A stretch of 6,053 bases of DNA from Candidatus Kaiserbacteria bacterium RIFCSPLOWO2_01_FULL_55_19 (GCA_001781715.1 MFMD01000022.1:1-6053), one strand, 5' to 3'. Shown: positions 1-5,091, numbered from the stretch's first letter. The notes: generated by a model not told the origin, from the sequence alone. A program made the numbers and translations.

Positions 1-2001
1 GATATGGATACGCTCCAGCTTGTTGATGACGAGCGCGTGCGTGTCTATACCCTCAAAAAGGGCATCAACGATACGATTCTCTACGACGAGAAGAAGGTGG
101 TGGAGCGATTTGGTTTCAAGCCGCCTCTCATACAGGATTTGAAAGGCATCATGGGCGATGCCTCCGACAACATCAGGGGCGTTCCGGGCGTCGGCGAGGG
201 CAGCGCGCTCAAGCTGATTCAGACCTATGGCGACCTCGACAAAGTGTACAAAGCGCTTAAGAAGAAGGGGATTGAGACGGTTGCAAAAGAGGCGGGTATC
301 CAGAAGCGGTACGCGCAACTTGTGCTGGATAATGAGGAGGACGCGCGTTTCTCGAAGTCGCTTGCGACGATACGGCTCGATGCGCCCATCGCCTTCTCGC
401 TCCCCGAGAAAGTATGGCGTGAGAATGTGGAGGCACAGAAAGTGTTTGCGATGTGCGACGAATTCGGATTCAGAACGCTCCGAGAGCGGGTTCGGGGTGT
501 CCTCGCTAAGCTCGGTGGGCTCGGCGCAGAGGAGGAATTTGACAAGTCCTCGGATCTCGCCTCATTCGGAAATGAGTCGCCAGACTTGCAAATTCCTCCT
601 CTGCGCCTCGCCGAGGCGAAGGTAATGCTCTGGCTTATCGCTTCTGAATTCACCAACCCGTCACTTGATGATATTCTCGCCTTCACCAAGGAGAGAACCT
701 TTGATACGGCCTACACAGTGCTGGAGAAGCAGCTCGCCGCACTCGGACGGGTAAAGGAGGTGTACGACGAAATTGAGAAGCCCCTTGTCCCCATTGTCGC
801 TCGGATGGGGGAGCACGGTATCCGGATGAATCCCGCCGTACTTACCGACCTCGCGAAGAAATACCGGACCGAGCTTGCGCGGATTGAGAAAGCTATTTAT
901 ACGGCCGCGGGGCACGAGTTTAACGTAAGCTCTCCGAAACAGCTCGGTGAAGTGCTCTTTGACGAACTCCACATCATTCCCGAGAAACAGAAGAAGACCG
1001 CGGGCGGACAGCGCTCAACGCGCGAGAGCGAACTGGAGAAGATTCGCGGCGCGCACCCCATCGTTGATAACATCCTTGAATACCGCGAACTGAAAAAGCT
1101 GCTTGGCACCTACATTGAGAATCTCCCCGCGATGCTGGATGGGGAGAATCGTCTCCACGCAGAGTTCCTCCAGACGGGCGCGGTAACCGGCCGTATGGCG
1201 AGCCAGAATCCCGGTCTCCAGAACATCCCGCTTCGCACCGAGCGCGGGCGGGCGATACGCCACGCCTTTATCGCGTCAGAAGAGTTCACACTGGTCGCGC
1301 TCGACTATTCCCAGATAGAACTCCGGATTGCGGCGATTCTCTCCGGTGATAAAAAACTCTGCGACATATTCAAGAGCGGCCGCGATGTGCATCAAGAAGT
1401 TGCGGCGCAGGTGTTCCATGTGCCGCCCGATTCGGTTGATGCGGAAATGCGCCGCCGCGCGAAGATTATTAATTTCGGCATTCTCTACGGGATGGGGGTC
1501 AATGCTTTGCGCGCGCAGCTGGGGAGCACGACGGCCGAAGCGCACCAATTTCTGGAAGAGTATTTCGCAACCTTCAAGACGCTGTCCAACTATCTGGAGA
1601 GTACGCGCGGCTTCGCGCGCAAGCACGGCTACACCGAAACGCTCTTCGGCCGCCGCCGCCAATTCCCCGAAATGAAATCATCACTGCCGTATGTGCGCGC
1701 ACAGGCCGAGCGGATGGCGATTAACGCACCCGTCCAAGGGACGCAGGCGGATATCATCAAGCGTGCGATGGTGCGCGTGGACGAGATGCTGACACAAGAA
1801 GGAGCGCAGAGCGACGCATACCTCCTCCTCCAGGTACACGATGAACTTGTGTATGAGATTCGCGCCGAGCGCGCAGAGGCCCTGCGTGCGAAAATAAAAG
1901 ATATTATGGAATCAGTGCTTTCTGATAAAGAGACGCGTGGCGTACCGATTCTTGCGACGATGAAGTCAGGCGCCGACTGGGGCTCTCTGCACGCCGTATG
2001 A
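1..2001 (+). CDS. polA: DNA polymerase I, 5'-truncated by the window edge
   Basis: Family-A DNA polymerase, which fills repair gaps and removes Okazaki primers. Reading is open from base 1 (Asp-Met-Asp), matching the GDxD metal site of the 5' nuclease, so roughly 140 N-terminal residues lie outside; the Met at 4 is not the real start. Counting it as residue 1: the nuclease helix-hairpin-helix is at 48-80 (GDASDNI, then GVPGVGEGSA) and the nuclease domain ends near 163. Polymerase motifs are intact: TGRMASQNP with R397; motif A DYSQIELR with D434; motif B with R483, K487, F491 and Y495; motif C QVHDELVYE with H612, D613 and E614. Between about 164 and 270 only ~105 residues replace the usual ~190-200-residue 3'-5' exonuclease domain, and no DxE-type exonuclease motif is visible, so proofreading is probably absent. 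F491 is the usual residue giving discrimination against dideoxynucleotides. The stop overlaps the next start as ATGA. Confidence 0.97.
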   Translation, partial: DMDTLQLVDDERVRVYTLKKGINDTILYDEKKVVERFGFKPPLIQDLKGIMGDASDNIRGVPGVGEGSALKLIQTYGDLDKVYKALKKKGIETVAKEAGIQKRYAQLVLDNEEDARFSKSLATIRLDAPIAFSLPEKVWRENVEAQKVFAMCDEFGFRTLRERVRGVLAKLGGLGAEEEFDKSSDLASFGNESPDLQIPPLRLAEAKVMLWLIASEFTNPSLDDILAFTKERTFDTAYTVLEKQLAALGRVKEVYDEIEKPLVPIVARMGEHGIRMNPAVLTDLAKKYRTELARIEKAIYTAAGHEFNVSSPKQLGEVLFDELHIIPEKQKKTAGGQRSTRESELEKIRGAHPIVDNILEYRELKKLLGTYIENLPAMLDGENRLHAEFLQTGAVTGRMASQNPGLQNIPLRTERGRAIRHAFIASEEFTLVALDYSQIELRIAAILSGDKKLCDIFKSGRDVHQEVAAQVFHVPPDSVDAEMRRRAKIINFGILYGMGVNALRAQLGSTTAEAHQFLEEYFATFKTLSNYLESTRGFARKHGYTETLFGRRRQFPEMKSSLPYVRAQAERMAINAPVQGTQADIIKRAMVRVDEMLTQEGAQSDAYLLLQVHDELVYEIRAERAEALRAKIKDIMESVLSDKETRGVPILATMKSGADWGSLHAV

Positions 2002-2690
2002 TCTATCTCTTCCACGGAACGGATGCAGAGAAGACGCGCGCAAAGGCGTTTGAATGGGTCGCGAAGGCACGCACGAAAGAACCGAACCTCGTGTACCTGC
2101 GACTCGCGCGCGAGGAGATGACCTCCGCCGCGCTTGACGATGCTGTGCTATCGGGCGGGCTCTTCGTACAACGACTATTAGTGTTGATTGACGACCCTTT
2201 CCTTGCTGTTCGTGCAAAGAGCGAAGACGAGGACAGCACGGGTGAAGAAACTGCGGGCAGTATTCTTGAAGACCACATTGAGAGTTTCGCCACCTCTGAC
2301 AACGCCATTATTATCCTCGCGCCGAAGCTCGCCGCCGCAAAGGCGAAGAAGCTCGCCGCAAAGGCGAAAATGGTCTACACCTACGACAAGCCGGCCGTAC
2401 GCGAGGATGCGCGCGGATTCAACGGGAATCTCGTCAATGCGCTCGCCGCGCGGGAGCGGGAGAAACTCTGGCTTGAGATTAACCGTGCGCTCTTCGCTGG
2501 TGACGCGCCCGAGATGCTTCACGGCCTCCTGCACTGGAAGGCGCGCGACCTGCTGGAGAAGGGGAGCAGGAACTGGACGCCGCACGAATCGCGCCGGCTC
2601 TCGCTCGCGCTCATTGAACTTCTGCAGTCCTCCCGCCGCCGCGGCCTCGACTTCAATCTCGCACTAGAACGCTTTGCACTGAGTGTATAA
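1998..2690 (+). CDS. holA: DNA polymerase III delta-subunit-like protein (clamp loader), short form
   Basis: Predicted 230-residue protein resembling the clamp-loader delta subunit, which opens the sliding clamp for loading onto DNA. The N-terminus MIYLFHGTDA matches the first strand of delta proteins, where the Walker A loop is degenerate. GLFVQRLLVLIDD (54-66), then NAIIILAPKL (102-111) and the lysine-rich stretch to MVYTYD (125-130) follow the order of the delta AAA+ core. The C-terminal helices (NLVNALAAREREKLWLEI, then MLHGLLHWKARDLL at 173-186) fit the delta collar-type domain. It is about 100 residues shorter than typical delta, consistent with compact CPR versions. The ATG lies in the polA stop (4-bp overlap) with no Shine-Dalgarno, suggesting translational coupling. 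Residues 109-124 contain a small internal duplication. The family assignment is by pattern only; a hypothetical AAA+-like protein is the alternative. Confidence 0.65.
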   Translation: MIYLFHGTDAEKTRAKAFEWVAKARTKEPNLVYLRLAREEMTSAALDDAVLSGGLFVQRLLVLIDDPFLAVRAKSEDEDSTGEETAGSILEDHIESFATSDNAIIILAPKLAAAKAKKLAAKAKMVYTYDKPAVREDARGFNGNLVNALAAREREKLWLEINRALFAGDAPEMLHGLLHWKARDLLEKGSRNWTPHESRRLSLALIELLQSSRRRGLDFNLALERFALSV

Positions 2691-2705
2691 AGTAGAGTAG
2701 AGTAG
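2691..2705. repeat. Three tandem AGTAG units after the holA-like stop
   Basis: AGTAG occurs three times head to tail directly after the stop codon at 2688-2690. It is too short to imply a function and is probably slippage-derived. Confidence 0.5.
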
Positions 2706-2711
2706 CAAAAT

Positions 2712-2738
2712 GCGCCCGTATGGATTACCATACTGCGC
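2712..2738. terminator. Hairpin between the holA-like gene and tRNA-Lys, possible weak terminator
   Basis: GTATGG (2718-2723) pairs perfectly with CCATAC (2728-2733) around the loop ATTA. An outer GCGC/GCGC pair (2712-2715 with 2735-2738) extends the stem across a small internal bulge. No T-run follows on the + strand. On the - strand the hairpin is followed by ATTTTG, so it could weakly end antisense read-through from the gene at 2886-3824. The rest of 2691-2790 shows no gene and no clear promoter. Confidence 0.3.
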
Positions 2739-2790
2739 GCTCGTTCGGCGAGAAAGCAATCGAGAAAGTTCGTTCCTTTCTGTCTCATTC

Positions 2791-2863
2791 GCGCCCGTAG
2801 CTCAGCTGGTAGAGCAGGTCCCTTTTAAGGACAAGGTCCCGCGTTCGATCCGCGGCGGGCGCA
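2791..2863 (+). tRNA. tRNA-Lys (anticodon TTT)
   Basis: Full cloverleaf: acceptor GCGCCCG (2791-2797) pairs with CGGGCGC (2856-2862), discriminator A at 2863. D-stem GCTC/GAGC, anticodon loop CTTTTAA (2822-2828) with TTT at 2824-2826, five-base variable loop, T-stem CCGCG/CGCGG around TTCGATC. The top pair of the anticodon stem (27-43) is a G/A mismatch; the other four pairs are Watson-Crick. CCA is not encoded (CACAAA follows), so a CCA-adding enzyme is needed. It converges with the - strand gene ending at 2886, with no clear terminator in the 22 bases between. Confidence 0.97.
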
Positions 2864-2885
2864 CACAAAACATACATTATTCTTT

Positions 2886-3824
2886 TTAGTAGCTAAACGC
2901 ATCTACCGTCTTGCCGGTCTTGTCAAGAAGCTTCACGAGCTCGTGCCTCGGACGCCACATTGAGTTCGTACGGCCGAGATAGATGCGCCAGGTATTGCCC
3001 GCAAAGTCGGTATCTTGTTTGTGCGCATCAATGCACCCGTTGTAGTTGAGATACTTAATCACGAAGCTCTGACACACTCCGGAGACCGTGACCGGAGGAG
3101 AGAGAACAACCTGACAGCGCGCGAGCGTGTCCACATAATTGATGCAGGCGGCATCCCGAATGTAACCAGTGCCATACGAGGATGCCAGCTCGCTTTTAGG
3201 CGTCGGGCAGTTCTGGGGAAGGGAGGGAGAAAACTTCTGAAAAGTGCTGAAATAGCCGATGCATTTATTCTCTCGGAAGGAGGCCCCGATGGGCGACTTC
3301 CCCGATATGATAATCGCCCGCTCGCCGGGGGTCAGTACGATATCCTGTATCGCATTCACGATGCCGCTCGTGGGAACCTCGGTCCCCTGCGGGATAACGA
3401 TAGCGTTGCCGGTCGCGTCACTTGCGAGCGTCCATCCCGAGAGGTCCACCGGTACGCCGGCGCTCTGCGCGACGCTTACCGTGATGTACTCATCTCCCGG
3501 ATTTGCCGAACCGGCCCCAGAGACAGAATGGCTCATGGACACGATTCCTCGGTAGGGTGAGGGAGTGCCGAAGATACTGCCGCCAACAAAGGTAGGAAGC
3601 GTCCCCGCACTGCCGCTCACACCGGAAGAACCCGAAGAGACGCCCGCGCCGCCGATACCATAGGGCGCTCTCGGGAGCTGCAGGTAGGTCCCACCACCGA
3701 GTACATCGGGGAGGGCAAGACGCGGGCCGGTGTAGGCGATCGGGTGGAGCGGTCCGCCCGTGGCGGCCCAGATAAGAAATATGAAGACGAAGACCCCTAT
3801 AAAAAACCAAGCGTCATGCTCCAT
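2886..3824 (-). CDS. Membrane-anchored lamin-tail-domain-like protein with six-cysteine insert
   Basis: 312 residues. A single hydrophobic helix at about 6-22 (WFFIGVFVFIFLIWA) with no obvious cleavage site suggests an N-terminal anchor with the rest outside the membrane. Residues 40-105 are a Gly/Ser/Pro-rich linker. A beta-rich domain follows: EYITVSV (112-118), VDLSGWTLAS (126-135), a proline- and Thr-containing strand to 151, then DIVLTPGERAIIISG (161-175). The chain ends with a strand pair closing in LLDKTGKTVDAFSY (299-312), the usual end of lamin tail domains. Between about 185 and 275 an insert carries cysteines 188, 206, 227, 237, 251 and 264, enough for three disulfides. Lamin-tail domains are known in bacterial surface and secreted proteins; binding partner and role are unknown. 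It lies 19 bp after the ruvA stop and has no Shine-Dalgarno, so it may be co-transcribed or use the -10-like element next to its start. Confidence 0.8.
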   Translation of the reverse strand: MEHDAWFFIGVFVFIFLIWAATGGPLHPIAYTGPRLALPDVLGGGTYLQLPRAPYGIGGAGVSSGSSGVSGSAGTLPTFVGGSIFGTPSPYRGIVSMSHSVSGAGSANPGDEYITVSVAQSAGVPVDLSGWTLASDATGNAIVIPQGTEVPTSGIVNAIQDIVLTPGERAIIISGKSPIGASFRENKCIGYFSTFQKFSPSLPQNCPTPKSELASSYGTGYIRDAACINYVDTLARCQVVLSPPVTVSGVCQSFVIKYLNYNGCIDAHKQDTDFAGNTWRIYLGRTNSMWRPRHELVKLLDKTGKTVDAFSY

Positions 3825-3831
3825 AGCGCAT

Positions 3832-3840
3832 ATACTACCA
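3832..3840 (-). promoter_or_regulatory. Possible extended -10 element for the lamin-tail gene
   Basis: On the - strand TGG-TAGTAT (TGn plus a hexamer with 4/6 matches to TATAAT) ends 7 bases before the ATG at 3824. Transcription would begin at or next to the start codon, giving a leaderless mRNA. No -35 is seen, and the element lies in the 19-bp gap after ruvA, so it may be chance inside an operon. Confidence 0.3.
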
Positions 3841-3843
3841 AAT

Positions 3844-4386
3844 TTAGCTCGACGAGAGCGCCGCTTTAAGGCGGGCGTCCTTCCCGCTCACATTCTCGGG
3901 AATGGCTTGGAGCGCCCTGCGCGCTTCGCGCTCGGTGTAGCCGAGCGCGACAAGAGTGTCGAAGACCTCATTATCGGCATTATCGTGTGAGCGAGGGCCG
4001 ACTTTGTCGGCGAGCTCCACAAGCATCTTCTCTGCGCTCTTCTTGCCGAGCCCAACAACCTTTATCAGGTAGCTGAGGTCGCGTTTACTTATTGCGCCTT
4101 CGAGCGCCTCGCGCGTTCCGCGGCGAAGGACAGAGAGCGCCGTCTTCGGACCAACGCCGCTCACCGTGAGGACCAGCTCGAAGAAATCGCGGTCGGCGGT
4201 GTCAGGGAAGCCATAGAGCTCCAGCCCGTCTTGTTTGAGCGCCAGATGGGTCGCGAGTGTCGCTTCGCTACCGACCGCGAGCGTTTGCGGCGCACTCATG
4301 CGCACCTCTATGCCGAAGCCTGCCGTCTCGATGACAGCACTTATGGGACCTACCAAAAGTACCTTCCCGCGAATCTGCCGAATCAT
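3844..4386 (-). CDS. ruvA: Holliday junction branch-migration complex subunit RuvA
   Basis: 180 residues, slightly shorter than the usual ~190-205. RuvA binds four-way junctions as a tetramer and loads the RuvB helicase. Domain I is an OB fold at about 1-62 (MIRQIRGKVL, then VIETAGFGIEV, then LALKQDGLELYGF). Domain II has two helix-hairpin-helix motifs that contact the junction backbone: VSGVGPKTAL (75-84) and VGLGKKSAEKMLVEL (111-125). After a short acidic linker (131-140) comes the RuvB-binding domain III, NEVFDTLVALGYTEREARRAL (the stretch 139-159). The ATG at 4386 is chosen because MI(R/A)xxRGK is the canonical N-terminus. It diverges from rpsT and precedes the lamin-tail gene; ruvB and ruvC are not in the window. 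No Shine-Dalgarno is visible; a -10-like TATTAT lies just upstream. Confidence 0.97.
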   Translation of the reverse strand: MIRQIRGKVLLVGPISAVIETAGFGIEVRMSAPQTLAVGSEATLATHLALKQDGLELYGFPDTADRDFFELVLTVSGVGPKTALSVLRRGTREALEGAISKRDLSYLIKVVGLGKKSAEKMLVELADKVGPRSHDNADNEVFDTLVALGYTEREARRALQAIPENVSGKDARLKAALSSS

Positions 4387-4392
4387 ATGTTG

Positions 4393-4398
4393 ATAATA
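4393..4398 (-). promoter_or_regulatory. Candidate -10 element for ruvA
   Basis: On the - strand TATTAT (5/6 matches to TATAAT) ends 6 bases before the ruvA ATG, predicting a start of transcription at about the start codon. TG directly precedes it, one base closer than in the extended -10 consensus. No -35 is visible; that position lies in the C-rich strand of the adjacent G-rich tract. Confidence 0.4.
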
Positions 4399-4400
4399 CA

Positions 4401-4431
4401 GGTAGTAGGGGGTAGGGAGTAGTGGGTAGGG
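4401..4431 (+). repeat. G-rich GTAGG/GGTAG tract with canonical G-quadruplex pattern
   Basis: The + strand carries repeated GGTAG/GTAGGG units. Four G-runs, GGGGG (4408-4412), GGG (4415-4417), GGG (4424-4426) and GGG (4429-4431), are separated by loops of 2, 6 and 2 bases, which satisfies the standard G3N1-7 quadruplex pattern. The tract lies in the divergent ruvA/rpsT intergenic region, just upstream of the ruvA -10-like element. Whether it folds or acts on either promoter is inference. Confidence 0.7.
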
Positions 4432-4449
4432 ATTTGCATTTGCCGCTAA

Positions 4450-4477
4450 AACCTATAAGCTACGACCTACAACCTAT
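4450..4477 (+). repeat. Four tandem heptamers (AACCTAT-like) before rpsT
   Basis: AACCTAT, AAGCTAC, GACCTAC and AACCTAT lie head to tail and end 4 bases before the rpsT ATG. Their CCTAC/CCTAT cores are complementary to GTAGG/ATAGG-type words, so they are short complements of the G-rich tract 20 bases upstream. TATAAG (4454-4459) and TACAAC (4468-4473) within the array are weak -10 candidates for rpsT; no convincing -35 accompanies them. A small direct repeat ATTTGC-ATTTGC (4432-4443) lies between the two blocks. Confidence 0.7.
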
Positions 4478-4481
4478 TTAT

Positions 4482-4748
4482 ATGGCTATCACCAGCTCAG
4501 CAAAGAAAGCGATTCGCTCTGCGGCGCGCAAGTATGTCTTCAACCTGCGCCGCAAGGACGCTCTACGCGACACGACCAAAGAACTTATGAAGAAACTTGC
4601 GGCAAAGGATGCCGCGGGTGCCGAGAAGCTCCTCCCCATGGCGTATAAGGCAATTGATAAGGCAATGAAGCGCGGCGTTATCAAAGGCAATACCGCCAAC
4701 CGCAAGAAGTCTCGCTTGGCCGCCGCGATCATGCGGGCGAAGGCGTAA
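4482..4748 (+). CDS. rpsT: 30S ribosomal protein S20
   Basis: 88 residues, the standard S20 length. S20 is an all-helical, highly basic primary binder of 16S rRNA in the small subunit body. Diagnostic features are the basic N-terminus MAITSSAKKAIRSAARKYVF, an AYKAIDKAMKRGVIKGN segment (54-70) and the TANRKKSRLA tail (71-80). The start at 4482 is preferred over an in-frame ATG at 4422, because the 20 extra residues would be encoded by the low-complexity G-rich and heptamer repeats and have no S20 counterpart. No Shine-Dalgarno precedes it. It diverges from ruvA and converges on tRNA-Arg(CCG), whose 3' end is 16 bp past the stop. No terminator lies between, so its transcript probably runs to the hairpin at 4955-5004. 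Confidence 0.97.
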   Translation: MAITSSAKKAIRSAARKYVFNLRRKDALRDTTKELMKKLAAKDAAGAEKLLPMAYKAIDKAMKRGVIKGNTANRKKSRLAAAIMRAKA

Positions 4749-4764
4749 CAGTCCACTCGATTTG

Positions 4765-4836
4765 TGCTCTCGACAGGAATTGAACCTGTATCGCCTCCTT
4801 CGGAGGGAGGTGTCCTATCCGTTGAACGACGAGAGC
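4765..4836 (-). tRNA. tRNA-Arg (anticodon CCG)
   Basis: Cloverleaf on the - strand: acceptor GCTCTCG (4836-4830) with CGAGAGC (4772-4766), discriminator A (4765). D-stem GTTC/GGAC, anticodon stem CCTCC/GGAGG around CTCCGAA with CCG at 4803-4801, T-stem ACAGG/CCTGT around TTCAATT. It reads CGG. Position 37 is A rather than the G usual after G36 in Arg(CCG). CCA is not encoded (CAAAT follows). Its D-arm is nearly the same as that of tRNA-Arg(GCG) at 5001-5072, suggesting common origin. Confidence 0.97.
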
Positions 4837-4872
4837 GTTTTAGTACGATAGCAGGTTTTGATTTTGTGGTCA

Positions 4873-4900
4873 CAGATAATTTTACTGCCGTCGCAGTCAA
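4873..4900 (-). promoter_or_regulatory. Weak promoter candidate for tRNA-Arg(CCG)
   Basis: On the - strand TTGACT (4900-4895, 5/6 to TTGACA) is followed after 16 bases by TATCTG (4878-4873), which matches TATAAT poorly. Transcription would start about 30 bases before the tRNA. A separate promoter is expected because the strong terminator at 4955-5004 isolates this tRNA from the gene upstream. The -35-like word overlaps the hairpin at 4890-4911. Confidence 0.25.
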
Positions 4901-4911
4901 ATTTCTGCGAC
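4890..4911. repeat. Perfect 7-bp inverted repeat in the tRNA-Arg spacer
   Basis: GTCGCAG (4890-4896) and CTGCGAC (4905-4911) are exact reverse complements around the 8-base loop TCAAATTT. A further small CCGC-CTC-GCGG hairpin follows at 4913-4923. No T-run follows on either strand, so it is not a typical terminator. Confidence 0.6.
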
Positions 4912-4922
4912 CCCGCCTCGCG

Positions 4923-4942
4923 GTTTCGTCTACTGACGAAAC
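4923..4942. repeat. Perfect 8-bp inverted repeat in the tRNA-Arg spacer
   Basis: GTTTCGTC (4923-4930) and GACGAAAC (4935-4942) are exact reverse complements around TACT. It lies 12 bases from the terminator stem and could be a second structural element of the same spacer transcript or a terminator relic. The spacer 4837-5000 shows no coding potential beyond these signals. Confidence 0.6.
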
Positions 4943-4954
4943 ATCGCTCCGGCC

Positions 4955-5004
4955 GGCACACGAAGAGAAAACACCGCGCAGGCGGTGTTTTCTCTTCGTG
5001 TGCC
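4955..5004. terminator. Strong bidirectional intrinsic terminator, 23-bp perfect stem
   Basis: Arms 4955-4977 and 4982-5004 are perfect reverse complements around the tetraloop GCAG. The core is AAAACACCGC-GCAG-GCGGTGTTTT, with A-tract on one side and T-tract on the other, so both strands show a GC stem followed by TTTT. On the - strand it ends transcription of the 157-residue protein gene and tRNA-Arg(GCG). On the + strand it is the first convincing terminator after rpsT. The last four bases of the arm (5001-5004) belong to the tRNA-Arg(GCG) 3' end, so RNA stem and acceptor stem are mutually exclusive there. Confidence 0.88.
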
Positions 5005-5072
5005 CCCGGCAGGAATCGAACCTGCATCACGAACTCCGCAAGCTCGCGTCCTATCCATTGAACGACGGGGGC
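5001..5072 (-). tRNA. tRNA-Arg (anticodon GCG)
   Basis: Cloverleaf on the - strand: acceptor GCCCCCG (5072-5066) with CGGGGGC (5008-5002), discriminator A (5001). D-stem GTTC/GGAC, anticodon stem CGAGC/GTTCG (one G-T pair) around TTGCGGA with GCG at 5039-5037, T-stem GCAGG/CCTGC around TTCGATT. G36-G37 gives the usual m1G37 context. Most bacteria read CGU/CGC with an ACG anticodon deaminated to inosine; here G34 reads both directly. CCA is not encoded. It lies 16 bp after the stop codon of the 157-residue protein gene and runs directly into the terminator stem. Confidence 0.96.
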
Positions 5073-5082
5073 AGTACCTAGA

Positions 5083-5091
5083 TGTATATCA
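5083..5091 (-). promoter_or_regulatory. Possible extended -10 for tRNA-Arg(GCG) overlapping a stop codon
   Basis: On the - strand TGA-TATACA: the TGA is the stop codon of the upstream gene (5091-5089) and would also supply the TGn of an extended -10. The hexamer matches TATAAT at its first four positions. Transcription would begin about 4 bases before the mature tRNA. The same octamer TGATATAC occurs before the start of the upstream gene (5577-5570). Confidence 0.35.

Noticed and set aside
175..225. P-loop-like GVPGVGEGSALK in PolA
   Set aside because: It is the helix-hairpin-helix of the 5' nuclease domain, not a nucleotide-binding P-loop.
225..1662. Several open frames antisense to polA (for example 225-689 and 1276-1662 on the - strand)
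   Set aside because: Shadow frames of a GC-rich gene with strong polymerase motifs; they carry no domain signatures or promoters.
2864..2885. Terminator between tRNA-Lys and the convergent lamin-tail gene
   Set aside because: There are T-rich bases (TTCTTTTT) but no stem precedes them on either strand.
3015..3560. Open frame of 181 codons on the + strand opposite the lamin-tail gene
   Set aside because: No recognisable domain; the - strand frame has an anchor helix, lamin-tail strands and the family's C-terminal motif.
4401..4477. CRISPR-like array in the ruvA/rpsT intergenic region
   Set aside because: Units are 5-7 bases with no spacers and there are no cas genes; it is a low-complexity repeat.
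4422..4481. Longer rpsT start adding 20 residues
   Set aside because: The extension is encoded by the G-rich and heptamer repeats and has no counterpart in S20, whose N-terminus begins at the ATG at 4482.
4865..4874. TGTGGTCACA as a possible operator palindrome
   Set aside because: The two central bases break the symmetry and leave only 4-bp arms with no second copy nearby; not distinguishable from chance.
4764..5081. Open frame on the + strand through both tRNA-Arg genes
   Set aside because: It lies across two convincing tRNAs and a terminator, so the translation is an artefact of antisense tRNA sequence.
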